A DNA stretch of 43,748 nt from NCBI GenBank assembly GCA_002280475.1, contig NCEB01000025.1, forward strand, positions 1 to 43,748. Reading direction: 5' to 3'. A program made the translations under genes and the position numbers. Below, one piece after another: positions 29,915 to 38,459 of this stretch. Numbering within the stretch: position 1 is the stretch's first letter; every line of letters starts with the position of its first letter. Under the pieces are notes generated by a model. That model was not told where the DNA came from. It made no database searches and was given only the letters and a program-made list of their open reading frames with translations. Source of the stretch: Brevundimonas subvibrioides (lineage in GTDB: Bacteria > Pseudomonadota > Alphaproteobacteria > Caulobacterales > Caulobacteraceae).

Positions 29915-31318
29915 TCAGAACTGGAAATAGATGAAGGGGGCGACGCCGTCGGGGCGCACGGCCTCGACCAGCAGGAGGGCGGCCCCGACCAGCAGCCCCA
30001 TGGTCAGCGACGGCGCGGGCTTCAGCCAGGTGGCGATCCCCTCGACCGCGCGCGGCGGCAGCCAGTGCATGAGGAGGCCGCCGACGATCAGCGTCAGCAG
30101 GAAGGGCGTCACCATCGTCGCCGCCTCGAAGCGCCCCAGCCCCGCCAGCACCTCCATCGCCATGGGGAAGCTCTCGGACCGGAACAGGATCCAGCCCAGG
30201 CAGACGATGTGGAAGGTCACGATCACGCCGATCCAGGTCGGGATCACCTTGCGGTCGCCGAAGGCGGCGCGACCCAGGCGCTCGATCACCTGGACCCCGC
30301 CGTGCAGCGCGCCCCAGGCCACGAAGGTCCAGGCCGCGCCGTGCCACAGCCCGCCGAGCAGCATGGTAATGAAGACGTTCAGGCAGCTGCGGACCAGCCC
30401 CTTTCGTCCCCCGCCCAGCGGCACATACAGATAGTCGCGCAGCCAGCTGGACAGGCTGATGTGCCAGCGCCGCCAGAAGTCCTGCATCGACTTCGCCCGG
30501 TACGGCTGATCGAAGTTGCGCGGGAAGGAGTATCCCAGCAGCGCCGCCGTCCCGATGGCCATGTCGGAATAGGCCGAGAAGTCGCAGTAGATCTGGACCG
30601 CATAGGCATAGACCGCCGCCGTCAGGTCCAACGCTCCGTATGCGGACGGATCGAAGAAGACAGGATCGACCAGACGCACCGACAGCTCCGACGCGATCAC
30701 CGTTTTCTTGAACAGGCCCCAGCCGATCAGCAGAAATCCGTGCGCCGCCATCTCTCGTGTAAGGCGGGGCACGCGATCGAACTGGGGCAAGAGGTCCGAA
30801 GCCCGCACGATGGGCCCCGCCACCAGATGCGGGAAGAAGCTCATCAGCAGCATGACGTCGAGCAGGGACTTCGCCGGCGGCGTCCTGCCCCGATAGACGT
30901 CGACGACGTAGCTGATGCCCTGGAAGGTGAAGAAGGAAATCCCGACCGGCAGGACGATCTCCAGCAGCGGCAGGTCCCGCTCCCAGCCGACACGGGCCAA
31001 CAGTTCGCCCGCCTGTTCGACGAAGAAGCCGTAGTATTTGAACACGCCCAGGATCAGCAGGTTGGCGGCCACCCCCAGGCCGACCCACAGCTTCCTGCGC
31101 CCCGCCTGATCGGCCCTGGCGATGACGGCCGCGACGCCCCAGTTCAGCACCGCCGACGCGATCAGCAGCCCGACGAAGCGCCAGTCCCACTGGGCATAGA
31201 AGACCCAGCTGGCCAAAAGCAGGAACAGCTTCCTGCGCCCGTTTTCGCGATCCAGCGACCAGGCGGTGAAATAGACGAACAGGAAGAAGACGCCGAAGGC
31301 GAGCGTCGGGAACAGCAC
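29915..31318 (-). CDS. MBOAT-family O-acyltransferase (AlgI-like)
   Basis: A 467-residue multi-span membrane protein of the MBOAT family, of the AlgI/PatA type that moves an acyl group across the cytoplasmic membrane for O-acetylation of an extracellular polymer. The family residues are visible: His286 in FWRRWHISLSSWLRDYLY and the catalytic His326 in GGLWHGAAWTF. Other marks are PVGISFFTFQGISYVVDV, HLVAGPIVRASDLLPQF and YAVQIYCDFSAYSDMAIG. About ten hydrophobic segments are apparent. The start is GTG 31318, directly after the TAG of the SGNH hydrolase gene, with GGGGAGG just before. The acceptor polymer cannot be told. Confidence 0.93.
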   Translation of the reverse strand: MLFPTLAFGVFFLFVYFTAWSLDRENGRRKLFLLLASWVFYAQWDWRFVGLLIASAVLNWGVAAVIARADQAGRRKLWVGLGVAANLLILGVFKYYGFFVEQAGELLARVGWERDLPLLEIVLPVGISFFTFQGISYVVDVYRGRTPPAKSLLDVMLLMSFFPHLVAGPIVRASDLLPQFDRVPRLTREMAAHGFLLIGWGLFKKTVIASELSVRLVDPVFFDPSAYGALDLTAAVYAYAVQIYCDFSAYSDMAIGTAALLGYSFPRNFDQPYRAKSMQDFWRRWHISLSSWLRDYLYVPLGGGRKGLVRSCLNVFITMLLGGLWHGAAWTFVAWGALHGGVQVIERLGRAAFGDRKVIPTWIGVIVTFHIVCLGWILFRSESFPMAMEVLAGLGRFEAATMVTPFLLTLIVGGLLMHWLPPRAVEGIATWLKPAPSLTMGLLVGAALLLVEAVRPDGVAPFIYFQF

Positions 31319-32119
31319 CTAGCGCCCTCCCCGGCCATGGGCCGCTGCGATGTCGTCGAACAGCAGCCCGCCGATCCAGTCGCCGCCCGCGCCGGTGAAA
31401 TGGACATGATCCGGACGCATCATCGGGGCCTCCCCGAGCGTCAGGGCGTGGGCCGAACACTCTCCTCCCATCCGGCCCCTCCAGTCCCAGAACGCGACGC
31501 CCGCCTCGGCGGCGACCCGGTGCTGCAGGTCTCGCACCACGGAAAGCATGGCCGGGGCCCTCCAGCGCCTGTCGCGGTCCGAAGCGCAGGTGCCGCCCCC
31601 CTCACCGCGCATGGCCTCGGGCGGACCGAGGATCAACAGGGAGGCCCGGGGAAACAGGCTCCGCAGCCGTGCGAGCTGGTCGCGCAGGCGGCGTTCGTAG
31701 ATCGCCGGGTCCAGAAGGTCGTCGAACCCCTCGTTTGTCCCATAGGCCAGGATGACCAGATCCGGCGTCGGCGTGCCGGGCGTCAGCACCGGCTCGCGCG
31801 CCTCAAGGCCTCGCAGGGTGTCGCCCACCACACCGTGAGGCGTCAGCTGGATGTCCCGACCCGGATAACGCGCCCGCAGCCTCCAGTGCAGGGAGCCGGT
31901 GATGTCGCCACCCGCCGTGTGGCTGTCCCCGAACTGGACGATGCTGACCCTCCCGCCCCGGTCCAGAGCGTCGAAGAAGGCCCCGAGGCCCTGTGGCTGA
32001 CATAGACCCCCCGGGCAGGTCGCGCTGACGGGACTGGGCAAAGGCGTCCAGGGTCGCTCCTGGACGACGGCCGGGCCGGTCGCCGTCAGACCCGCCAGCA
32101 CGGCCAGGGCCCGGATCAC
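31319..32119 (-). CDS. SGNH/GDSL hydrolase or acetyltransferase, exported
   Basis: A 266-residue SGNH-fold enzyme with an N-terminal signal (MIRALAVLAGLTATGPAVVQ). Block I is GDSH at 64-67 with catalytic Ser66, block III is YGTNEGFDD with the Asn, and block V is DHVHF with Asp237 and His240. The start is GTG 32119, overlapping the upstream TGA (GTGA), and the stop abuts the MBOAT GTG. With MBOAT, this fits a periplasmic partner that passes or removes acetyl groups on a polysaccharide or peptidoglycan, as AlgJ/AlgX or PatB do. Transfer versus hydrolysis cannot be decided from sequence. Confidence 0.85.
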   Translation of the reverse strand: MIRALAVLAGLTATGPAVVQERPWTPLPSPVSATCPGGLCQPQGLGAFFDALDRGGRVSIVQFGDSHTAGGDITGSLHWRLRARYPGRDIQLTPHGVVGDTLRGLEAREPVLTPGTPTPDLVILAYGTNEGFDDLLDPAIYERRLRDQLARLRSLFPRASLLILGPPEAMRGEGGGTCASDRDRRWRAPAMLSVVRDLQHRVAAEAGVAFWDWRGRMGGECSAHALTLGEAPMMRPDHVHFTGAGGDWIGGLLFDDIAAAHGRGGR

Positions 32120-32712
32120 GCCCCGGCGGGCTCCGCCGTCGCCTCGGTCGGCGTCTCCAGACCGGCGTCGCGCTTCAGCCGCGCGGCCACCGGCTCGGCG
32201 ATCCGGATATAGCCGGCCATGGTCATATGGATGCCGTCGCTGGCCCGCATCAGCCGCCGCCGTCCGGTCCCGGTCTCGGGCAGATAGGCGTCGTATTCGC
32301 CCGCCGCGTCGCGGGTCAGGGTCTCGGTCTCGATGAAGGGCACGCCCAGAGCCTCCATGCGCTCGGAGACCACTCCGTTGATCAGATCCATCCGCCCGTC
32401 GAAGCCGACGCGCTTCATCTCCGGCAGCCCGACCCAGTAGACCGCGATCCCCTGCCCGCGCAGCATGGCGACCAGATCGTCGATCCGGCGGGCATAGGCG
32501 GCCTTCCAGCCGTCCGTGCCGAAGTCATGGATCACGCCGTCCAGACTGATGCCCTGGGCGTCGTTGGTGCCGAACAGGATCACCGCCGCGTCGATCGGCT
32601 CTTCGGCGATCTGGCGTTGGGTCTTGGCCTGGATATCGACGTAGTCATAGCGGGACAGGCCGGTCGAGACCTCACTGAACTTGGTGACGGTGACGCCTGG
32701 ATGGTCGCGCAT
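32116..32712 (-). pseudogene. DUF459 SGNH-fold protein, N-terminus missing
   Basis: The C-terminal ~200 residues of a DUF459 (SGNH) protein, from RDHPGVTVTKFSEVSTGLSR to a TPTEATAEPAGA end. Present are block III ILFGTNDAQ, WVGLPEMKR and block V ASDGIHMTMAGY. Missing is block I, the GDS(L) segment with the catalytic serine, which in family members lies just upstream of the STGLSR stretch. In its place stands the start of a methylmalonyl-CoA epimerase gene, in frame. The overlapping GTGA with the SGNH gene shows it is the first member of the MBOAT operon. As it stands the product would be inactive; the lesion coincides with the join between the two genome halves. Confidence 0.75.
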
Positions 32713-32724
32713 GTCGCGATAGAG
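32713..32724. other. Junction between the two genome segments
   Basis: The 12 nt GTCGCGATAGAG (codons for LYRD on the minus strand) are the probable join. Upstream of it the reading is methylmalonyl-CoA epimerase (ALYRD), downstream it is DUF459 (LYRDMRDHPG). A short shared sequence of this kind is what an assembler overlap or microhomology recombination leaves. The positions are the best estimate from where each protein family stops matching. Confidence 0.6.
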
Positions 32725-32784
32725 CGCGGTCGCCACGGCGAGATCCTTCACGGCGATGGCGACGTGGTTGAGACGTCCGATCAT
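32725..32784 (-). pseudogene. mce: Methylmalonyl-CoA epimerase, 5' end only
   Basis: The start codon and first ~24 codons read MIGRLNHVAIAVKDLAVATA and then LYRD, the typical N-terminus of bacterial methylmalonyl-CoA epimerase (VOC fold), including the metal-ligand His7 of the LNHVAIAV strand. The gene is complete in signals: GGGGAG ribosome-binding site and only 28 nt from the rnj stop, the rnj-mce order known in Hyphomicrobiales. After LYRD the reading changes to a DUF459 protein, so only about one sixth of mce is present. The normal enzyme is about 134 residues. Confidence 0.75.
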
Positions 32785-32812
32785 GTTGCTCCCCTGCTGA
32801 CTTCGACCGATC

Positions 32813-34483
32813 CTAAACCTCGATCACCAGCGCATGCACCAGCGGCTTCTTGCCCCACTCCTCGTTGACCGCGCTGCGCAGGCCGCGCTCCAGCGCATTG
32901 CGCAGCGCTTCCGGGTCACGGCGACGCGCCTTGGGAATGCCATCGATCAGCTCCGACACCGCATCGGCGACGTATTCGTCGAAGCCCGTGCCGTCGCGCG
33001 TATAGGGCGGCAAGCCCAGCACCGCGATCTCCGGGTCCCCGGCGAGCCCGCCCTTCTCGTCGATCGCGACGGCGACCGAGATCATGCCGACGAAGGAGAG
33101 CCTGCGACGCTCGGGGATCGTCTTCTCGAGAGCGTTCACGAGGAGATTGCCATCCTGGTAGAGCCGGCCATGGGTGACCTCGTCGATCTTGCTGGCGCCC
33201 TCCGGGGTGATCGCGACGACGTCGCCATTGCCGGCGCGCACCACGATCTTGACGCCGAGCCCGCGCGCGAAGGTCGCGTGCTCCGAGAGATGGAGGTCCT
33301 CGCCATGGGCGGGGATCACGATCTTCGGCTTCAGCCAGCCATAGAGCCTGGCCATCTCCTCGCGGCGTGGATGGCCGGAGACATGGACCAGATGGGTCCG
33401 GTCGGTGATGATCTCGATGTTGTCGCGGGCGAGCGCGTTCTGGATGGCGCCCACCGCCTTCTCGTTGCCGGGAATCGTGCGCGAGGAGAAGATCACCCGG
33501 TCGCCCGGCGAAAGCGCGATCTCGGGGTGGTCATCGGAGGCGATGCGGGAGAGCGCGGCGCGCGGCTCGCCCTGGCTGCCTGTCAAGAGCGCCACGACCT
33601 TGTCGCGGGGCAGGTAGCCATAGGTGTCGGCCGAGCGGAAGGCCGGGATGCCGTCGAGATAGCCGCATTCGCGGGCGACATCGATGACGCGGTCCATGGC
33701 GCGGCCGACGACAACGACCTCGCGCTGATCGGCCATCGCCGCTTCCGCCACCGCCCGCAGCCGGGCGACATTGGAGGCGAAGGTGGTGACCGCGACGCGA
33801 CCGGGGGCCGAGTGCACCAGTTCCTTGATCTTGGCGGCGACATCGGCCTCGCTCGGCGAGGTGCCGTCGCGCATCACGTTGGTCGAGTCGCAGACCAGCG
33901 CCAGCACGCCCTCTTCGCCGAGCTCGCGCAGGCGCTTCTCGTCGGTCGGCAGGCCGACCTGCGGCGTCACGTCGATCTTCCAGTCGCCGGTGTGGACGAC
34001 GAGGCCAACGGGGGTGCGGATCGCGAGCGCATTCGATTCCGGAATCGAATGCGCGACGGGCACGAATTCGATGTCGAAGGGGCCGAGCGTGATGCGGCCG
34101 CCCTGGGCGACGGTGTGCATCGGCACCTTGGGAGCGCCCGGCTCCGAGAGGCGGCGCGTGGCGAGGAGCCCGGCGGCGAACTGCGTGCAGTAGACCGGCG
34201 CGCGCAGGGACGGCCAGAGCGCGGCGAGCGCACCGATATGGTCCTCATGGGCGTGGGTGATCACGATGCCGAGCAGGTTCGCCCGCTCTTCGACGATGTA
34301 GCGCAGGTCCGGCAGCACGATGTCGACGCCCGGAGCCTCCGGGCCGGCGAAGGACAGGCCGCAATCGACGAGGATCCATTTCCGCCTCCCCTCCGGCCCA
34401 TAGCCGTAGAGGGCGGCGTTCATGCCGATCTCACCGAGGCCACCGAGGGGAACGAAAACAAGCTGGTCTTTGGAACGGGTCAC
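32813..34483 (-). CDS. rnj: Ribonuclease J
   Basis: A 556-residue RNase J, a zinc-dependent exo- and endonuclease for mRNA decay and rRNA maturation. The metal motif HAHEDH lies at 77-82, GEIGMNAALYG is the usual N-terminus, and VHTGDWKID, CDSTNVMRDG, the beta-CASP segment with TTFASNVARL and the VHVSGHPRREEM block are all present, ending in the C-terminal domain (RRLSFVGMISVAVAI). The start is GTG 34483. Intact length. It is followed by the mce remnant, 28 nt further on, and preceded by birA. The order nuoN-birA-rnj-mce is typical of alphaproteobacteria. Confidence 0.95.
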   Translation of the reverse strand: MTRSKDQLVFVPLGGLGEIGMNAALYGYGPEGRRKWILVDCGLSFAGPEAPGVDIVLPDLRYIVEERANLLGIVITHAHEDHIGALAALWPSLRAPVYCTQFAAGLLATRRLSEPGAPKVPMHTVAQGGRITLGPFDIEFVPVAHSIPESNALAIRTPVGLVVHTGDWKIDVTPQVGLPTDEKRLRELGEEGVLALVCDSTNVMRDGTSPSEADVAAKIKELVHSAPGRVAVTTFASNVARLRAVAEAAMADQREVVVVGRAMDRVIDVARECGYLDGIPAFRSADTYGYLPRDKVVALLTGSQGEPRAALSRIASDDHPEIALSPGDRVIFSSRTIPGNEKAVGAIQNALARDNIEIITDRTHLVHVSGHPRREEMARLYGWLKPKIVIPAHGEDLHLSEHATFARGLGVKIVVRAGNGDVVAITPEGASKIDEVTHGRLYQDGNLLVNALEKTIPERRRLSFVGMISVAVAIDEKGGLAGDPEIAVLGLPPYTRDGTGFDEYVADAVSELIDGIPKARRRDPEALRNALERGLRSAVNEEWGKKPLVHALVIEV

Positions 34484-34528
34484 GAAGAATCCTGACTGAT
34501 CGACAGCCGGCGGCGCCGGGATGGTGCG

Positions 34529-34559
34529 GGAGCCCTAACACGCGACGCTGCAGGGCTCC
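34529..34559. other. Hairpin between birA and rnj
   Basis: An 8-bp stem GGAGCCCT/AGGGCTCC with a 15-nt loop sits in the 120-nt gap between birA and rnj. There is no T tract after it in the minus-strand direction, so it is not a clear terminator; it may just separate the two messages or be chance. Confidence 0.3.
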
Positions 34560-34603
34560 ATAGCGGCGCGGCGTCAACGGTTCGCCGGGAGCGGACGCTG
34601 CCG

Positions 34604-35380
34604 TCAGCGGGGCGCGTCCTCGGGGATGGCGGCGCCGAAGAACAGATCGCCCGCATCGAAGGCCCGTGTCCCGCCCGCCGTTTCGAGCAGCAGCCGGCCG
34701 CCGGGGTCGAGGCCGGAGAAGACACCGGTGACGGTGCCCGAGGGCGGGCGGATGGTGATGGTCTGGCCGAGGAACGCCGCCCGCTCCAACCAGGCCTGCC
34801 GGGTGGGGCCGAAGCCGCCGGGCCGCCGCCAGATGGCGAAGCGCTCGGCGAAGGCCTCGGCCAGCGCCGCCAGCGTCGCCTCGATGGTGACGTCGGGCCG
34901 ATGGGCGCGCAGGAAGCTCGCCGGATAGGGCGTTCCCTGAGCGCAGGACGCGATGTTGATGCCGAGGCCCGCGATGACGGCGAAGCGCCCTGCCCCGCTC
35001 TCGCCCTCGAGCAGCAGGCCCGAGCATTTGGCGCCGTCGACGAGCAGATCGTTCGGCCATTTGAGCGCGAGCCGTGGCGCCGCCAGCCCGGTCACACGCG
35101 CGGCGGCATCGTGCAGGGCGAGCCCCGCGACGAAGCCGAGTTGCGGCGCCAGCGCCGGCTCGCAGGGGTTCACCAGGAGAAGGCTCGCATAGAGATTGCC
35201 CGGCGGCGAACTCCATTGCCGGCCATGGCGCCCGCGCCCGGCATTCTGACTGCGCGCCACGACCCAGAGCTGGCCGGGATCGCCCTGCTGGAGCGCGCGC
35301 CGCGCCTCCTCCATGGTCGAGCCGACCTCGTCACGGACGATCAGCCGGTAGCCGGCGGCGCGGGCGAGGTCGCCTAACAT
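34604..35380 (-). CDS. birA: Biotin--[acetyl-CoA-carboxylase] ligase
   Basis: A 258-residue biotin protein ligase without the N-terminal DNA-binding domain, so it only attaches biotin to carboxylase carrier proteins and does not regulate. Landmarks are DEVGSTMEEARRAL, the biotin/AMP loop GRGRHGRQWSSPPGNLYASL, LALKWPNDLLVDGAKCSGLL (lysine and asparagine of the ligase site), VIAGLGINI and the C-terminal SH3-like domain TGVFSGLDPGGRLLLE. ATG 35380 was chosen because it begins the domain; codons upstream are not family-like. It lies downstream of nuoN across a repeat. Confidence 0.93.
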   Translation of the reverse strand: MLGDLARAAGYRLIVRDEVGSTMEEARRALQQGDPGQLWVVARSQNAGRGRHGRQWSSPPGNLYASLLLVNPCEPALAPQLGFVAGLALHDAAARVTGLAAPRLALKWPNDLLVDGAKCSGLLLEGESGAGRFAVIAGLGINIASCAQGTPYPASFLRAHRPDVTIEATLAALAEAFAERFAIWRRPGGFGPTRQAWLERAAFLGQTITIRPPSGTVTGVFSGLDPGGRLLLETAGGTRAFDAGDLFFGAAIPEDAPR

Positions 35381-35404
35381 ACGCGTCCCATTGGGAACCA
35401 CGCC

Positions 35405-35495
35405 GTCATGCTCGCCCTTGTGGCGAGCATCCACGTCTTGAACACAGGTCGCGACAGAGGAAGACGTGGATGGTCGGGACAAGCCCGACCATGAC
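35405..35495. repeat. Intergenic inverted-repeat element, family C (Hyphomicrobiales-type)
   Basis: A 91-nt compound palindrome. The outer ends GTCATGCTCGCCC and GGGACAAGCCCGACCATGAC are partly complementary. A left hairpin pairs ATGCTCGCC with GGCGAGCAT around CTTGT, a right hairpin pairs GGTCGGG with CCCGACC around ACAAG, and in the middle CATCCACGTCTT pairs with AAGACGTGGATG. It occupies the birA-nuoN gap. This sequence type is common in Bosea- and Bradyrhizobium-like genomes, and it is unlike families A and B of the left half. Confidence 0.85.
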
Positions 35496-35504
35496 GGCCG
35501 CGCC

Positions 35505-36932
35505 TCAAAACAGCGACTTCGCCGCCGCGCCGGCCGAGTTCAGCAGTGGAGCCGGCAGCAGCGAGAGCGCCAGCACGAAGAGCGCGGAGACCAGCAGCAC
35601 GGCCCGCACGCCGACATCGCCCTTCTCGAAAGCGGGCTTCGCGTCGTCGAAATAGATCACCTTGACGAGGCGCAGATAGTAGTAGGCGCCGATGACGCTG
35701 GTGACGACGCCGACCACGGCCAGCACATAGAGCTTGGCGTCGATGGCGGCGAGGAAGACGTAGAACTTCGCCCAGAACCCGGCGAGCGGCGGGATGCCGG
35801 CGAGCGAGAACATCATCATCGAGAGCGCGAAGGCCATCCACGGATTGGTCCGCGAGAGGCCGGCGAGTTCGCCGATCTCCTCGACCGCCTTGCCGTCGCG
35901 GCGCATCAGCAGCACGCAGGCGAAGGCGCCGAGCGTGGTGGCGAGGTAGATCGCCATATAGACCAGCACACCCTGGACGCCATTGGCCGTGCCGGCGGCG
36001 AGACCGACCAGCGCATAGCCCATATTGGCGATCGAGGAGTAGGCGAGCAGGCGCTTGATGTTGGTCTGGCCGATCGCGGCGAAGGCGCCGAGCGCCATCG
36101 AGGCGATGGCGATGAAGATGACGATCTGCTGCCATTCATGCAGCGCGCCCGGGAAGGCCCCGACGAAGATGCGCACGACCATCGCCATCGCCGCCATCTT
36201 GGGGGCGGAGGCGAAGAAGGCGGCGACCGGAGTCGGCGCGCCCTCGTAGACGTCCGGCGTCCACATGTGGAACGGCACGGCCGAGATCTTGAAGGCGACG
36301 CCGGCGGCGATGAAGACGATGCCGAAGATCAGGCCGATCCCGGGATTCCCGCCCTGGACCGCCGCGGCGATGCCGGCATAGTTGACCGTGCCGGTGAAGC
36401 CGTAAACCAGCGAGGCGCCGTACAGCAGCATGCCCGAGGAGAGCGCGCCAAGGACGAAGTACTTCAGGCCGGCCTCGGTCGATTTCGGATTGTCGCGGTC
36501 GAAGGCGGCGACGACATAGAGCGCGAGCGACTGCAGTTCGAGGCCGACATAGAGGCTGATGAGGTCGTTGGCCGAGATCATCATCATCATGCCGATCGTC
36601 GACAGGACGATCAGGATCGGGAACTCGAAGCGCATCGAGCCGTCGCGGCGGAGGGCGTCCGAGGAGAGCAGGATCGCCGCGGCGGCCCCCAGCAGAGTCA
36701 GCACCTTAAAGAAGCGGGCGAAGCTGTCGACGACGAAACCGCCGTTGAAGGTGAGCGCCCGACCCTCGCCGGCGAGAACCAGCACGAGCGCCAGCGCAAA
36801 CAGCGCCAGGGCCGCGCCCTCGAGCAGGCGCGTGGACCGCTCGCCGCGGATTGCACCGACCAGCACCATGCCGATGGCACCGATCGCGAGGATGATTTCC
36901 GGAAGCGCCGGGCCGAGAGCGGGCAGAGCCAT
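35505..36932 (-). CDS. nuoN: NADH-quinone oxidoreductase subunit N
   Basis: A 475-residue antiporter-like membrane subunit of complex I. About 14 hydrophobic segments are visible. LISLYVGLELQSLALYV holds the conserved Glu in helix 5 region, GLKYFVLGALSSGMLLYG the lysine in helix 7, and FKISAVPFHMWTPDVYEGAP the family signature (with the VPFHMWTPD core). The C-terminal ends LNSAGAAAKSLF. Start ATG 36932, 11 nt after nuoM. It contributes to proton pumping. No defect seen. Confidence 0.95.
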   Translation of the reverse strand: MALPALGPALPEIILAIGAIGMVLVGAIRGERSTRLLEGAALALFALALVLVLAGEGRALTFNGGFVVDSFARFFKVLTLLGAAAAILLSSDALRRDGSMRFEFPILIVLSTIGMMMMISANDLISLYVGLELQSLALYVVAAFDRDNPKSTEAGLKYFVLGALSSGMLLYGASLVYGFTGTVNYAGIAAAVQGGNPGIGLIFGIVFIAAGVAFKISAVPFHMWTPDVYEGAPTPVAAFFASAPKMAAMAMVVRIFVGAFPGALHEWQQIVIFIAIASMALGAFAAIGQTNIKRLLAYSSIANMGYALVGLAAGTANGVQGVLVYMAIYLATTLGAFACVLLMRRDGKAVEEIGELAGLSRTNPWMAFALSMMMFSLAGIPPLAGFWAKFYVFLAAIDAKLYVLAVVGVVTSVIGAYYYLRLVKVIYFDDAKPAFEKGDVGVRAVLLVSALFVLALSLLPAPLLNSAGAAAKSLF

Positions 36933-36943
36933 CCTGCGAGACC

Positions 36944-38458
36944 TTACTGAACGACCAGCATCGCCGTTTTCGCGGCGGTGAGTGCGGCCTGATAATTCTT
37001 GATGAGGGCTTCGGTCGGCGCGGCGAAGGCGTCGAGGATGGTCCCCGGGCGGATACCGTACCAGACCGTGAGCACGACCAGCGGAATCAGGATCACCATT
37101 TCACGGCGATCGAGATCGGCGATGTCCTTGAGCTCGGGCTTGACCAGCTCGCCGAAGACGACGCGGCGGTACAGCCAGAGCGCATAGGCGGCCGACAGGA
37201 TGACACCCGAGCAGGCGATGAAGGCCACCCAGGGATTGGCGCGGAAGGCGCCCAACAGCGTCAGGAACTCGCCGACGAAACCGGCCGTGCCGGGCAGGCC
37301 GACATTGGCCATGGTGAAGACCATGAAGACGACCGCGTAGACCGGCATGCGGTTGACCAGCCCGCCATAGGCGGAAATCTCGCGGGTGTGCATGCGGTCG
37401 TAGATCACGCCGACGCAAAGGAAGAGCGCGCCCGAGACCAGCCCATGGCTGACCATCTGGAACATCGCGCCCTGGATGCCCTGCGGCGTCAGGGTGAACA
37501 GGCCCATGGTGACGAAGCCCATATGCGCCACCGAGGAGTAGGCGATCAGCTTCTTGATGTCCTCCTGCATCAGCGCCACCAGCGAGGTGTAGACGATGGC
37601 AATGACCGACAGCGCGAAGACGAAGGAGGCGAAATAGGCCGAGGCCTCCGGGAACATCGGGATCGAGAAGCGGATGAAGCCGTAGCCACCCATCTTCAGC
37701 ATGATCGCCGCAAGCACGACCGACCCGGCGGTCGGCGCCTCGACGTGAGCGTCCGGCAGCCAGGTGTGGACCGGCCACATCGGCATCTTCACCGCGAAGG
37801 AGGCGAAGAAGGCGAGCCAGAGCCAGGTCTGCATGCCCGCCGGGAACTTGTGCGCCAGCAGCGTCGGGATGTCGGTGGTGCCGGCATGCCAATACATCGC
37901 CATCAGCGCGAGCAGCAGCAGCACCGAGCCCAGCAGCGTGTAGAGGAAGAACTTGTAGGAGGCGTAGACGCGCCGCTTGCCGCCCCAGATGCCGATGATC
38001 AGGAACATCGGGATCAGGCCGCCCTCGAAGAAGAGGTAGAACAGCACGAGGTCGAGCGCCACGAAAACGCCGATCATCAGCGTCTCGAGGATCAGGAACG
38101 CGACCATGTATTCGCGCACGCGCTTCGTGATCGAATGCCAGGACGCCAGGATGCAGAACGGCATCAGGAAGGCGGTCAGCACCACGAAGGGGAAGGAGAA
38201 GCCGTCGACGCCGAGCTTGAACTGGATCGCGTCGGAGACCCAGGCATGGGTCTCGACCATCTGGAAGCCGGGATTAGCGGGGTCGAACTTCGCCCAGGCG
38301 AAGCAGGCGAGCACGAAGGTCGCGACGGTGGCGGCGAGCGCCCCATAGCGCGCGTTGGACTCGACCGCAGCCTGATCGCCGCGCAGCGTCAGGATGAACG
38401 CCGCGCCGACCAGCGGCAGGATCAGAAGACCGGTGAGGATACCGAAGCCGAACATCAT
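36944..38458 (-). CDS. nuoM: NADH-quinone oxidoreductase subunit M
   Basis: A 504-residue antiporter-like subunit of complex I. Glu145 in [18 protein letters not shown] is the conserved proton-pathway glutamate (E144 in E. coli). Other family blocks are [78 protein letters not shown] and [12 protein letters not shown]. Around 14 membrane helices. The start is ATG 38458, one base after the nuoL stop. Complete length. Confidence 0.96.
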   Translation of the reverse strand: MMFGFGILTGLLILPLVGAAFILTLRGDQAAVESNARYGALAATVATFVLACFAWAKFDPANPGFQMVETHAWVSDAIQFKLGVDGFSFPFVVLTAFLMPFCILASWHSITKRVREYMVAFLILETLMIGVFVALDLVLFYLFFEGGLIPMFLIIGIWGGKRRVYASYKFFLYTLLGSVLLLLALMAMYWHAGTTDIPTLLAHKFPAGMQTWLWLAFFASFAVKMPMWPVHTWLPDAHVEAPTAGSVVLAAIMLKMGGYGFIRFSIPMFPEASAYFASFVFALSVIAIVYTSLVALMQEDIKKLIAYSSVAHMGFVTMGLFTLTPQGIQGAMFQMVSHGLVSGALFLCVGVIYDRMHTREISAYGGLVNRMPVYAVVFMVFTMANVGLPGTAGFVGEFLTLLGAFRANPWVAFIACSGVILSAAYALWLYRRVVFGELVKPELKDIADLDRREMVILIPLVVLTVWYGIRPGTILDAFAAPTEALIKNYQAALTAAKTAMLVVQ

Positions 38459-38459
38459 C

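Noticed and set aside
30065..32005. Long plus-strand open frame (646 codons) opposite MBOAT and SGNH genes
   Set aside because: It is antisense to two well-supported genes, rich in Gln/Arg/His/Pro typical of antisense GC-rich frames, and has no ribosome-binding site or domain.
32834..34495. Long plus-strand open frame (553 codons) opposite rnj
   Set aside because: Antisense to RNase J with no recognisable domain.
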